Positions 26,240 to 34,161 of a stretch of DNA of 64,000 nucleotides are shown here, piece after piece. The DNA is taken from assembly GCF_017303275.1 (NCBI RefSeq), contig NZ_JAFKOJ010000003.1, positions 124,001-188,000 of the forward strand. Direction: 5' to 3'. The stretch is from Bacillus sp. NTK034. Lineage in GTDB: Bacteria > Bacillota > Bacilli > Bacillales > Cytobacillaceae. Every line of letters begins with the position of its first letter. Position 1 is the first letter of the stretch. The notes under the pieces are model-generated. The model had not been told where the DNA came from. It searched no databases and was given only the letters and a program-made list of their open reading frames with translations. The translations under genes were made by a program, and so were the position numbers.

Positions 26240-26268
26240 GAGGCTGACATATGCGCCAGCCTCCTTTT
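26240..26268. terminator. stem-loop next to the M14 gene
   Basis: GAGGCTG/CAGCCTC, 7 bp, with CTTTTTATTTATTT on the + side. It is 4 bases from the end of the M14 gene on the - strand, where the T run is poor, so it is better as a + strand stop. Confidence 0.6.
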
Positions 26269-26271
26269 TAT

Positions 26272-27921
26272 TTATTTCATAAATGGTTTCATGTTTGATT
26301 TCTTTGGATCAATGGTAAAACGGTAAATCGGCAATTCCTTCCCAACTTCAGAAGGGACGTAGCCGAAGGTCGTATAACTGTCTACTGATTCAGGCTCCAG
26401 CGAGAGGGAAAGCAGATTTGTTTGAGGCTGAGCTGTCAGAAATACATAAGTGCCTTTCGGGAAGCTAATGTTCTTCTTAGTCAGCTCAGTTTCAACTTCT
26501 GCAAGATCCCTGCCTTCGTAATTCCCTGCACCTTCCTTAGAAGTAACTGTAAAGGCTTCAGCTGGAAGGCTTACATCTTTCGGAAGTTTAAAGCCCTTTA
26601 ACCCTTGATCCTTTAATTTTTCCGCAATTTCCTCATGACCTGGTTTAATCAGATAGGCAGTAGGTCTATCTCTTACCAATGTGGGTTCTGCGTCGGTAGC
26701 ACTTAAGTATTTAACAGGGATATCCTGAACAGTGCCTGTTGCAATGTCCACCATTTCAAGAGTCTCATTCTCAATCTCTTTATTTTCGCTATCAATAATT
26801 ATTGGGTCATTGTCATTTGGTTTTAGGCCTTTTTTAATAAGATTAAGTCTTTCAAATGCTACCAGATTTTTAATTTGTCTTGCATGACTGGCCGTTTGCT
26901 TAAGAATGCTTTCATGGGTCGCAATTTGGGCGTTCACCCGGCGCGCAAAATCTTCACGGCCGATGCCAATGCCTCTGCTCTCTACCAGGAAGGAGAATGC
27001 AGGCTGAAGTCCGAATGAATTCCGGCCAATTCTTGGTTCAGTGGAGCCCTCGATTATTTCAATTTCACCTTGGTCATCAAGGCCTGCTGTATAGTAAATT
27101 TCTGCGGAGATGCCATTATTCTCAAGCTCTTCCATTGCAGGTTCGACGAATAAACTGTCAGATGCCTGACGGATTTTTTCAGGGATATTGAGGTTTCGGC
27201 CAGATTGGATCAGAATATCGTGATACTTCAACGCGCCCTGTTCACCAACTTGATTAAAAGCACTGCTGTACACGGAATATTCATGAGCATCGATCACCAC
27301 TTCCGGTGAATATTTATTAAATTCTGCATGAATGGCCTGTACCTCTGGAGATTCAAGTTTTATATGATCGCGATTTCCGTCAAGACCGTCGGCAAGCTGT
27401 CTTTTAAAAGCATAGGATCCATCAGGATTGACTCTTGGTATGACAATGACATTGATATCGTCCAAAATTTCCTTGCCTAACTCCCCGGCAAGCCTGTTGG
27501 CCAAGGCCAGGATTGATTCTCCGCTGGCAGGCTCATTGCCATGGATCTGGCTCTGAACCCACACAATCGGCTTTTTTGATAAATAGCCTGATCTTATATG
27601 TTTATCCTTTGTGAAATAAAGGGCTGGTATTTCACGGCCTTCTTGGGATGTTCCGATTGTTTTAACAGTCAGGAAAGGACTTTTAGCTTCGAGCTGGTTT
27701 ATGTAAGACATCATTTCTTCTTGAGAAGTAAATGCATCACCGTCCCTTGAAAAGGCAGGAGTCTTGTCTTTTACCTCGATGTCAGGAAAGAGATGTCTTA
27801 CTTGTTCAGGCTGGCTGTATGATTTCCCGTAATAGGGAGTTTCTGCCTGAACTGCGGGTGCAGCCAATAAAGCAGCAGACAGGAGTACAGGAATAGTGCG
27901 TTTATTTACTAATTTTTTCAT
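26272..27921 (-). CDS. secreted M14 zinc carboxypeptidase
   Basis: A 549-residue exported metallopeptidase. Signal peptide 1-26 (ending PAVQA), then the M14 domain (about 70-370). The zinc ligands are in QIHGNEPASGE (HxxE) and VIDAHEYS, and the catalytic Glu in FSFLVESRGIG. The domain after residue 380 is a C-terminal extension without a family match I can name. Such enzymes trim C-terminal residues or wall peptides outside the cell. ATG start with GGAGG upstream. It is monocistronic, with a long 3' region holding several hairpins. Confidence 0.88.
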   Translation of the reverse strand: MKKLVNKRTIPVLLSAALLAAPAVQAETPYYGKSYSQPEQVRHLFPDIEVKDKTPAFSRDGDAFTSQEEMMSYINQLEAKSPFLTVKTIGTSQEGREIPALYFTKDKHIRSGYLSKKPIVWVQSQIHGNEPASGESILALANRLAGELGKEILDDINVIVIPRVNPDGSYAFKRQLADGLDGNRDHIKLESPEVQAIHAEFNKYSPEVVIDAHEYSVYSSAFNQVGEQGALKYHDILIQSGRNLNIPEKIRQASDSLFVEPAMEELENNGISAEIYYTAGLDDQGEIEIIEGSTEPRIGRNSFGLQPAFSFLVESRGIGIGREDFARRVNAQIATHESILKQTASHARQIKNLVAFERLNLIKKGLKPNDNDPIIIDSENKEIENETLEMVDIATGTVQDIPVKYLSATDAEPTLVRDRPTAYLIKPGHEEIAEKLKDQGLKGFKLPKDVSLPAEAFTVTSKEGAGNYEGRDLAEVETELTKKNISFPKGTYVFLTAQPQTNLLSLSLEPESVDSYTTFGYVPSEVGKELPIYRFTIDPKKSNMKPFMK

Positions 27922-28188
27922 CGGCTAAGTTCCTCCTCTATTAATTTCAAATCAATAATAGATGAAGACTGTTTTAAGTGTCAAAAGATTTAGAATAGTA
28001 TAAATTGAGGAGTTTAAAGGTTAAATTGTTTTAAAAGCAGTAAATGTAGGTGCATAGTTCTAATATAATTCGGGGAACGAAATAGAATGGTTTCTAACTA
28101 GCAAAAATTCCCTACATTCTGTCTCAATAAAAACAGTGCTTTGGTTAGGAGTTGAAATTATTAAATTTAAAAATTTTCTGAAAATAAG

Positions 28189-28243
28189 TTGAATTTTTTC
28201 CATGATTGTTTATACTAAACTTGTAACATACCGACCGGTCAGT
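28189..28243 (+). promoter_or_regulatory. promoter and TetR-type operator of the acyl-CoA cluster, site 1
   Basis: TTGAAT (28189-28194), 16-base spacer, TATACT (28211-28216). The operator ACCGACCGGTCAGT (28230-28243, core palindrome GACCGGTC) falls just after the expected start point. The same 14-mer with two changes recurs at 32794-32807. The TetR gene at 31956 is the likely ligand. The site type resembles operators of PfmR-like fatty-acid and aromatic regulators. Confidence 0.7.
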
Positions 28244-28262
28244 TAGTGGAGGAGGGATGGAA

Positions 28263-29471
28263 GTGGATTTTTCATACTCATCAAAAGTGCAGGAGCTTAT
28301 AAGGAAATTAAACTTGTTTATGGATGAAAACGTTTATCCGAACGAATCATTGTATGAACAGCAATTGAAAGAACAGGAAAACCGATGGAATGCTATTCCG
28401 CCCATTATGGAAGAGCTGAAACGCAAGGCGAAGGATGCCGGGTTATGGAACTTATTTTTACCGGAAAGCGAGTATGGCGCAGGACTCACGAACGTGGAAT
28501 ATGCTCCGCTATGCGAAATCATGGGACGTTCGATGATTGCACCGGAGATCTTCAATTGCAATGCACCTGATACCGGCAACATGGAAGTGCTCGCAAGGTA
28601 TGGCACCGATCAGCAAAAGAGTTATTGGCTGCAGCCGCTGCTAAAAGGAGAAATACGATCATGTTTTTCCATGACAGAGCCGGATGTTGCCTCTTCTGAT
28701 GCCACAAATATTGAAGCCCGGATTGAAAGGCAAGGTACAGAGTATGTCATAAATGGACGGAAGTGGTGGTCCTCAGGTGCAGGAGATCCGAGATGCAGGA
28801 TAGCGATCGTTATGGGAAAAACCGATCCTGCTGCCAGCCGTCATGAACAGCAATCTATGATTCTTGTTCCTTTGGATACGCCAGGAGTAAAAATAGAGAG
28901 GATGCTTCCGGTGTTTGGCTATGATCACGCTCCCCATGGCCATGCTGAAATTACATACGACAATGTCAGAGTTCCTGCTGAAAATATGATTTGGGGTGAA
29001 GGGAAAGGGTTTGCCATTGCACAGGGAAGGCTTGGTCCGGGACGCATCCATCATTGCATGAGGCTAATTGGAGCAGCAGAGCGCGCTCTTGATGAATTAT
29101 GTAAGCGTGTACAAAATCGCATCGCTTTTGGAAAACCGCTCTCCAGTCAGGGAGTCATCCGGGAATGGATTGCGGATTCCCGAATTGAAATTGAGCAGGC
29201 AAGACTATTAACGCTTAAAGCGGCCTATATGATGGATACAGCCGGCAATAAAGTGGCAAAAACGGAGATTGCTATGATCAAAGTTGTGGCCCCATCCATG
29301 GCTCTTAAGGTAATTGACCGTGCGATTCAGTCTTTTGGTGCCGCAGGAGTCTCTGAGGATGTTCCGCTTGCGGCCCTGTGGGCAAATGCCAGGACGCTGA
29401 GGCTGGCAGACGGGCCAGATGAGGTCCATCGGGCACAGATTGCTAAGCTTGAGCTGAAAAAATACCAATAG
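28263..29471 (+). CDS. ACAD11-type acyl-CoA dehydrogenase
   Basis: A 402-residue flavin (FAD) acyl-CoA dehydrogenase. Conserved blocks are [16 protein letters not shown] (about 138-153), [26 protein letters not shown] (about 258-270) and LADGPDEVH near the C terminus. These phrases match the dehydrogenase half of human ACAD11 rather than ordinary FadE enzymes. In ACAD11 and bacterial LvaC the enzyme acts on 4-phospho-acyl-CoA made from 4-hydroxyacids. The GTG at 28263 is preferred to ATG 28257, since AGGAGG lies one base before the ATG but seven before the GTG. It heads an operon with an SDR and a CoA ligase; a separate ACAD11-type phosphotransferase is at 34162. Confidence 0.9.
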   Translation: MDFSYSSKVQELIRKLNLFMDENVYPNESLYEQQLKEQENRWNAIPPIMEELKRKAKDAGLWNLFLPESEYGAGLTNVEYAPLCEIMGRSMIAPEIFNCNAPDTGNMEVLARYGTDQQKSYWLQPLLKGEIRSCFSMTEPDVASSDATNIEARIERQGTEYVINGRKWWSSGAGDPRCRIAIVMGKTDPAASRHEQQSMILVPLDTPGVKIERMLPVFGYDHAPHGHAEITYDNVRVPAENMIWGEGKGFAIAQGRLGPGRIHHCMRLIGAAERALDELCKRVQNRIAFGKPLSSQGVIREWIADSRIEIEQARLLTLKAAYMMDTAGNKVAKTEIAMIKVVAPSMALKVIDRAIQSFGAAGVSEDVPLAALWANARTLRLADGPDEVHRAQIAKLELKKYQ

Positions 29472-29489
29472 GAGAAAGCAGGGAGCCAT

Positions 29490-30263
29490 ATGAACGTGAT
29501 GGATTTATTTGACCTAACCGGGAAAACAGCACTGATAACTGGCGGAGGTCGAGGGCTGGGTGCCCAGATTGCGGAAGGCTTTGCCGAGGCAGGCGCAAAT
29601 ATCATTCTTTGTTCAAGAAAGGTGGAGGCATGTCAGGAAACAGCTGATCGTCTCGCCAAACTTGGAGTGAAAACTTTAGCTCTATCCTGTGACATAAGCA
29701 AACCGGAGGACGTCCATAAAGTGATCGAAGAAACGGTTAAGGAATTTGGAAGCATTGATATTCTTGTCAACAACAGCGGTGCCACATGGGGAGCACCTGC
29801 CGAGGAGATGCCGCTTGATGCCTGGCAAAAAGTTATCAATGTGAATGTGACAGGGACGTTTTTAATGAGCCAGGCTGCTGGTAAGATCATGATTGAGCAA
29901 AGGTCCGGAAAGATCATTAATATTGCCTCTGTTGCCGGACTTGGGGGCACTGACCCCCGGGTGATGGATACGATCGGCTATAACACAAGTAAAGGCGCTG
30001 TTATTACGATGACAAAGGATCTGGCTGTAAAATGGGGCAGGTATGGCATCAATGTAAATGCCATTGCGCCAGGTTTTTTCCCTACAAAAATGTCAGCGGC
30101 GATTATTGAGCAGGGGAAAAACCCAATTCTGGAGGCAACACCTCTCAGGCGCTTTGGCTCTGATGATGATTTGAAAGGCGCCGCTTTGTTCCTGGCTTCC
30201 AATGCGTCAAATTATGTGACGGGAGACGTATTAATCGTCGATGGCGGAACGCATGCAATGTAA
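29490..30263 (+). CDS. SDR-family oxidoreductase
   Basis: A 257-residue classical short-chain dehydrogenase/reductase. NAD(P)-binding TGGGRGLGAQIAEG (about 17-30), NNSG, the catalytic Ser in IASVAG and the Tyr-Lys pair in YNTSKGAV are all present, and the end IVDGGTHAM is typical. It probably oxidises or reduces a hydroxyacyl or keto intermediate in the pathway served by its neighbours. It lies 18 bases after the ACAD11-type gene and 27 before the CoA ligase start, so it is in the same operon. Confidence 0.88.
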   Translation: MNVMDLFDLTGKTALITGGGRGLGAQIAEGFAEAGANIILCSRKVEACQETADRLAKLGVKTLALSCDISKPEDVHKVIEETVKEFGSIDILVNNSGATWGAPAEEMPLDAWQKVINVNVTGTFLMSQAAGKIMIEQRSGKIINIASVAGLGGTDPRVMDTIGYNTSKGAVITMTKDLAVKWGRYGINVNAIAPGFFPTKMSAAIIEQGKNPILEATPLRRFGSDDDLKGAALFLASNASNYVTGDVLIVDGGTHAM

Positions 30264-30290
30264 AAACGGTAAACTTTGGAGGGATTAAGA

Positions 30291-31904
30291 ATGAGTGAAA
30301 AGAAAACCTGGCATGCCCGCTATCCTGAATCAATTGCATCCGAAGTAAACATTCCGAGCAAGTCGATGCCTGAGATGCTGCAGGAAGTGACAGCGATGTA
30401 TCCGCAGAATACAGCTTTATCTTTTTATGGCCGGAAAATGCTTTATGCGGAACTTCAAAAAGCTGTCTATGGATTTGCTGCATCCCTGCAGAAAAATGGT
30501 GTTCAAAAAGGCGGCCGTGTTGCCATCATGCTGCCCAATTGCCCGCAATATGTGATTGCGTATTATGGCACCCTTGCAGCAGGCGCGATCGTTACTCAGG
30601 TGAACCCGATGCTGGTTGAGCGCGAGCTTGAGTATATCATGAATGATTCCGGTGCTGAAACCCTTGTCGTTTTTGATGCTTTATATCCACGCGTAAAGGG
30701 AGTACAGAGCAAAACAAAATTAAGAAATATAATTGTTGTCAGCCTTCAGCAATCAGATGCAGATTTTTCTCCTGATAAAACGTTTGAAGATTTTTTACAT
30801 GAAGGCAAGGGGCAATTCACCCCGGTCAACATTGAGCCTGAACAGGATATAGCCGTCCTTCAATATACAGGCGGTACAACGGGCCGATCTAAAGGGGCCA
30901 TGCTGACTCATTACAATGTTCTCGCAAATGTAGTTCAGTCCTATGAATTTTTTAAAGAAAGAACCAAAATAGGCGGGGAAAAATTCTTAACCGTCATTCC
31001 GCTGTTCCACGTTTTTGGTATGACTGCCTGCATGAACTTTGCCATTTATACAGCCAATGAATCTATATTATTGCCACGCTTTAATTTGGAGGAAGTTCTT
31101 AATACGATTAAAAATGAGCAGCCATCTGTATTTCCGGGCGTTCCGACCATGTATGTGGCAATCACCAATCATCCGCGCGCAGAGGGATATGGGATTGATA
31201 GCATTGAAACGTGCAATAGCGGAAGCGCGCCAATGCCTGTCGAACTGCTGCGCGATTTTGAAAGAAAGACAGGAGCAAAAATACTCGAAGGCTATGGCTT
31301 ATCCGAAGCTTCCCCAGTAACCCACTGCAATCCGCCTTTTTCAGAACGAAAGCCCGGAAGCGTCGGAATCGGTTTTCCTTCAACTGATTATAAGGTAGTC
31401 GATTTGGCCACCGGAACAGAAGAAGTTCCGAATGGAGAACTCGGTGAAGTCATCATTAAAGGACCCCAGATCATGAAAGGATATTGGAATATGCCGGAGG
31501 AGACGGCCGTCACATTACGTGATGGATGGCTCTACACCGGTGATATTGCGAGAATGGATGAGGACGGTTTCTTATATATTGTCGACCGTAAGAAAGACCT
31601 GATTATTGCAAGCGGGTATAATATTTATCCTCGCGATATTGAGGAAGTGCTCTATGAGCATCCTGCAGTTCAGGAGGCCGTAGTCATTGGTATCCCGGAT
31701 GCTTACCGGGGTGAAACAGTAAAAGCTTTCGTCGTCCTGAAAGCTGGCAAAACTTCGACCGAAGAAAATATCATTTCATACTGCAAGCAGAACCTGGCTG
31801 CCTATAAAATTCCATCGGCCGTTGAATTCCGCCAGGAGCTCCCAAAGACAAATGTCGGGAAAATCCTTCGGCGGGCTTTGCGGGATGAGGTTCGGAACCA
31901 CTGA
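30291..31904 (+). CDS. acyl-CoA synthetase (AMP-forming)
   Basis: A 537-residue ANL-superfamily ligase that activates a carboxylic acid with ATP and CoA. The AMP-binding P-loop is QYTGGTTGRSKGAML (about 190-204), followed by EGYGLSEASPVTHCN, the hinge DRKKDLIIASGYNIYPRDIE and the catalytic Lys in PKTNVGKILRR. It is closest to long/medium-chain FadD-type enzymes, though substrate size is not determined. ATG 30291 follows TTTGGAGGG, which itself lies in a longer open reading. It supplies the CoA-ligase step of the cluster. Confidence 0.9.
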   Translation: MSEKKTWHARYPESIASEVNIPSKSMPEMLQEVTAMYPQNTALSFYGRKMLYAELQKAVYGFAASLQKNGVQKGGRVAIMLPNCPQYVIAYYGTLAAGAIVTQVNPMLVERELEYIMNDSGAETLVVFDALYPRVKGVQSKTKLRNIIVVSLQQSDADFSPDKTFEDFLHEGKGQFTPVNIEPEQDIAVLQYTGGTTGRSKGAMLTHYNVLANVVQSYEFFKERTKIGGEKFLTVIPLFHVFGMTACMNFAIYTANESILLPRFNLEEVLNTIKNEQPSVFPGVPTMYVAITNHPRAEGYGIDSIETCNSGSAPMPVELLRDFERKTGAKILEGYGLSEASPVTHCNPPFSERKPGSVGIGFPSTDYKVVDLATGTEEVPNGELGEVIIKGPQIMKGYWNMPEETAVTLRDGWLYTGDIARMDEDGFLYIVDRKKDLIIASGYNIYPRDIEEVLYEHPAVQEAVVIGIPDAYRGETVKAFVVLKAGKTSTEENIISYCKQNLAAYKIPSAVEFRQELPKTNVGKILRRALRDEVRNH

Positions 31905-31955
31905 TTTATATGTTATAATTCTGTCGATATTTACTAACAGAAGCGGGGACTAACA

Positions 31956-32519
31956 TTGAAAGAAAAAATTACTGAAAAGAGCATCCGGCTATTTGATCAG
32001 AAAGGATTCAGCGAGACATCGATTCAGGATATAGTCGACAGCCTCGGTGTGACGAAAGGGACGTTTTATTACTATTTTTCCAGCAAAGAAGAGCTTCTGA
32101 TGGACATCCATCTTCGCTACATTGATGACATGCTGGCCTTTCAGCACGAAATTCTCGGGGATGATTCAAAATCCAGCAAAGACAAACTCTTTGCGATTGT
32201 TCAAATGCTGATCAGCAATATTAAAACACAGGGAGCCAGCGCGAAAGTCTTTTTTAGGGAAATGCGCAACCTCAGTGAGGAAAGCTTATCGGAAATTATT
32301 CCTAAAAGAGATCAGTTCAGACTGAATATCGAAAAATTAATAGATGAAGGCAAGGAGAAAGGAGAGTTCCGGGCGAATCTCAACTCTCCGATTATTGCCT
32401 TTGGCATCCTGGGCGTCACCAACTGGAGCTATCAGTGGTTCAACTCGGATGGATCTATATCTGACCGGGAAGTGGCGGAGATATTTACGGAAATGATCTT
32501 AAAGGGGATTGAGATGTAA
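31956..32519 (+). CDS. TetR regulator of the acyl-CoA cluster
   Basis: A 187-residue TetR protein. Its N-terminal helix-turn-helix (FSETSIQDIVDSLGVTKGTFYYYF, about 17-40) and a helical ligand domain are clear. It is not a close match to B. subtilis FadR but resembles KstR2/PfmR-like regulators of fatty-acid and ring degradation. The TTG start has AAGCGGGG ahead. It lies between the two transcription units marked by the operators at 28230 and 32794 and probably represses both, released by an acyl-CoA. Confidence 0.87.
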   Translation: MKEKITEKSIRLFDQKGFSETSIQDIVDSLGVTKGTFYYYFSSKEELLMDIHLRYIDDMLAFQHEILGDDSKSSKDKLFAIVQMLISNIKTQGASAKVFFREMRNLSEESLSEIIPKRDQFRLNIEKLIDEGKEKGEFRANLNSPIIAFGILGVTNWSYQWFNSDGSISDREVAEIFTEMILKGIEM

Positions 32520-32614
32520 ATCGAAATTCTTTTAAAGTAGGGAAAATAAAGATTCTTCTTTGTCTCTATTATTTAGTAGGTGACAGCATAGGACGGGAAC
32601 TATATTTTAAGATA

Positions 32615-32747
32615 CTGAGTTGATTGTAGCGGAAGACACTTGACTCCTGCGGGAGGAGAGGGAGCGGGAGACCCCACAGGCGAAGCCGAGGAGGCTCCCG
32701 TTCCTCCCCGCGGAAAGCAAGTGACTGCAGCGGAAATCAACGGGCAG
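32615..32747. repeat. Bacillaceae intergenic palindromic repeat
   Basis: A GC-rich element of about 130 bases beginning TTGATTGTAGCGGAAG, with GACTCCTGCGGGAG, GACCCCACAGGCG, CCGAGGAGGCTCCCG, CCCCGCGGAAAGCAAG and ending GCAGCGGAAATCAACGGGC. The arms TTGATT and AATCAA, and inner GC-rich parts, can fold into one long hairpin. I know this wording as a dispersed noncoding repeat found in many copies in Bacillus-group genomes. There is no coding content or transposase. Confidence 0.8.
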
Positions 32748-32793
32748 TATAAATAAGGTATAACAATCTATTAAAACATAATTTTTAAGACAT

Positions 32794-32807
32794 ACCAACT
32801 GGTCAGT
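32794..32807 (+). promoter_or_regulatory. TetR-type operator of the acyl-CoA cluster, site 2
   Basis: ACCAACTGGTCAGT, identical to site 1 (28230-28243) except for two transitions. It lies 17 bases before the hydroxyacyl-CoA dehydrogenase start and just ahead of its AGGAGGG. Confidence 0.75.
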
Positions 32808-32823
32808 ATAAGGAGGGCAAAAG

Positions 32824-33708
32824 ATGAATGCAAATGATGTTAAGCAAATTACCGTTATCGGTGCCGGACAGATGGGCCACCAGATCGGAATGCTGTGTGC
32901 GCTGGGAGGTTATGAAACGATCATCCAGGATCTGAACGAAAACGCATTGCAGGATGCTGAAGCAAAGCTTCAAACCATTATGTCTAAATGGGTCTCCAAG
33001 GGCAAACTAGCTGAAGATGCTAAAGCTTCTGCATTTAATAGGCTGCGCTTTTCCGCCAGCCTTGAAGAAAGTGTAAGGAACTCCGACTTGATCATTGAAG
33101 CAGTAACCGAAAAGCTTGATGTAAAAAAAGAGGTCTTCAGGAAACTGGAGCATCATGCTCCTCCACATGCCATTTTTGCGACCAATAGTTCAACCATCGT
33201 GAATAGTTTAATAGCTGGTGAAACGGAGCGGCCGGAAAAAGCCGTCAATATGCATTTCTTCTTCCCGCCTCTCGTAATGGATTGTGTGGAAGTAGTTATG
33301 AGTGAACAGACGTCTGAAGAAACTGCACAAATAGCTATGGATGTCTGTAAAAGAATCAACAGGACAGCCGTCCTTCTGAAAAAGGAAATTTCCGGATTCA
33401 TCGCAAACCGCATTCTCGGTGCTCTCCAAAAAGAGGCAGTGGCTCTATATGAACAGGGAATTGCAGACTATAAAGATATCGATATTATCTGCAGGAAAGC
33501 ATTGAACCATCCAATTGGCCCTTTTGAGCTCATGGATTTGTCCGGACTGGATGTCGCTTATTATGTAATGGATCAGCGTTATCGGGAGACCGGAGATCCA
33601 GCCGATAAACCGTTTGCCTGTGTTGCTGAAAAGGTGGAAAAGGGTGAATTGGGCAGAAAAACAGGCAGGGGATGGTACGAGTATCCTTCAAACAAGATTA
33701 AGAGTTAA
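32824..33708 (+). CDS. 3-hydroxyacyl-CoA dehydrogenase
   Basis: A 294-residue single-function NAD-dependent dehydrogenase (HBDH/PaaH/Hbd type). The Rossmann motif is VIGAGQMGHQIGML (about 11-24). The catalytic His lies in NMHFFFPPLVMDCVEVV and the C-terminal domain holds LNHPIGPFELMDLSGLDV. It oxidises 3-hydroxyacyl-CoA to 3-ketoacyl-CoA in beta-oxidation. It opens the second transcription unit of the cluster, behind the second operator and AAGGAGGGC. Confidence 0.92.
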   Translation: MNANDVKQITVIGAGQMGHQIGMLCALGGYETIIQDLNENALQDAEAKLQTIMSKWVSKGKLAEDAKASAFNRLRFSASLEESVRNSDLIIEAVTEKLDVKKEVFRKLEHHAPPHAIFATNSSTIVNSLIAGETERPEKAVNMHFFFPPLVMDCVEVVMSEQTSEETAQIAMDVCKRINRTAVLLKKEISGFIANRILGALQKEAVALYEQGIADYKDIDIICRKALNHPIGPFELMDLSGLDVAYYVMDQRYRETGDPADKPFACVAEKVEKGELGRKTGRGWYEYPSNKIKS

Positions 33709-33719
33709 GGGGTGGCGCC

Positions 33720-34121
33720 ATGCATGAAATGCAGGTAACAGTGAGGTTTAGCGAAACTGATGCACTTGGCCATATCAACAATACAAGTTATTTTATTTAC
33801 CTTGAAGAAGCACGAGTGAAATATTTCGAGACGCTTGGCTACAGTATGGATGTGAAGAAATGGAGCTTTATCCTGGCCTCCACTAAGTGCGACTTTTTAA
33901 GCCAGGGGTATTTTAACCAAATCCTTACCGTTAAAACCTGGGTATCAAGGATTGGCTCCAAGAGCTTTCAGCTGGATCATGAAATTGTCTGTACCCAGTC
34001 AGGTGATCTCATTGCCAAAGGGAGCGCCATCATTGTCTATTTCAATTTCGGCAAACAGGAAAGTGCTGTCATACCTGATCTTCTCCGGGAAGGGCTTACC
34101 CAAAATTTAATAGAAACATAA
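33720..34121 (+). CDS. acyl-CoA thioesterase (hotdog fold, 4HBT)
   Basis: A 133-residue hotdog thioesterase of the YbgC/4HBT type. The catalytic motif region reads FSETDALGHINNTSYFIYLEEAR (Asp and His near residues 12-18), followed by hotdog strands to the end. It hydrolyses acyl-CoA to free acid. It sits 11 bases after the hydroxyacyl-CoA dehydrogenase. In the levulinate pathway the corresponding LvaD thioesterase gives back free hydroxyacid, so its place here fits either a recycling or a detoxifying role. Confidence 0.85.
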   Translation: MHEMQVTVRFSETDALGHINNTSYFIYLEEARVKYFETLGYSMDVKKWSFILASTKCDFLSQGYFNQILTVKTWVSRIGSKSFQLDHEIVCTQSGDLIAKGSAIIVYFNFGKQESAVIPDLLREGLTQNLIET

Positions 34122-34161
34122 ATTTAAAAAACGGAATTTTCTTATAAAAAGGAGGAGACAC

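Larger units (their letters stand above)
25971..26271. other. hairpin-rich intergenic region
   Basis: 301 bases with four separate stem-loops: ACGGCTGTC/GACAGCCGT (26040-26065, ending the VOC gene); AGGGGAACC/GGTTCCCCT (26109-26138), which read on the - strand is followed by eight T; AGCCATT/AATGGCT (about 26176-26200); and GAGGCTG/CAGCCTC (26240-26263, then a T-rich run). No gene was recognised between them. Confidence 0.6.
32520..32823. other. intergenic region with repeat element and operator
   Basis: 304 bases after the TetR gene: first an AT-rich stretch, then the palindromic Bacillaceae repeat (32615-32747), then the second copy of the cluster operator directly before the hydroxyacyl-CoA dehydrogenase gene. 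Confidence 0.8.

Noticed and set aside
31905-31955. Third cluster operator in front of the TetR gene
   Set aside because: No GGTCAGT or matching palindrome is present in this short gap.
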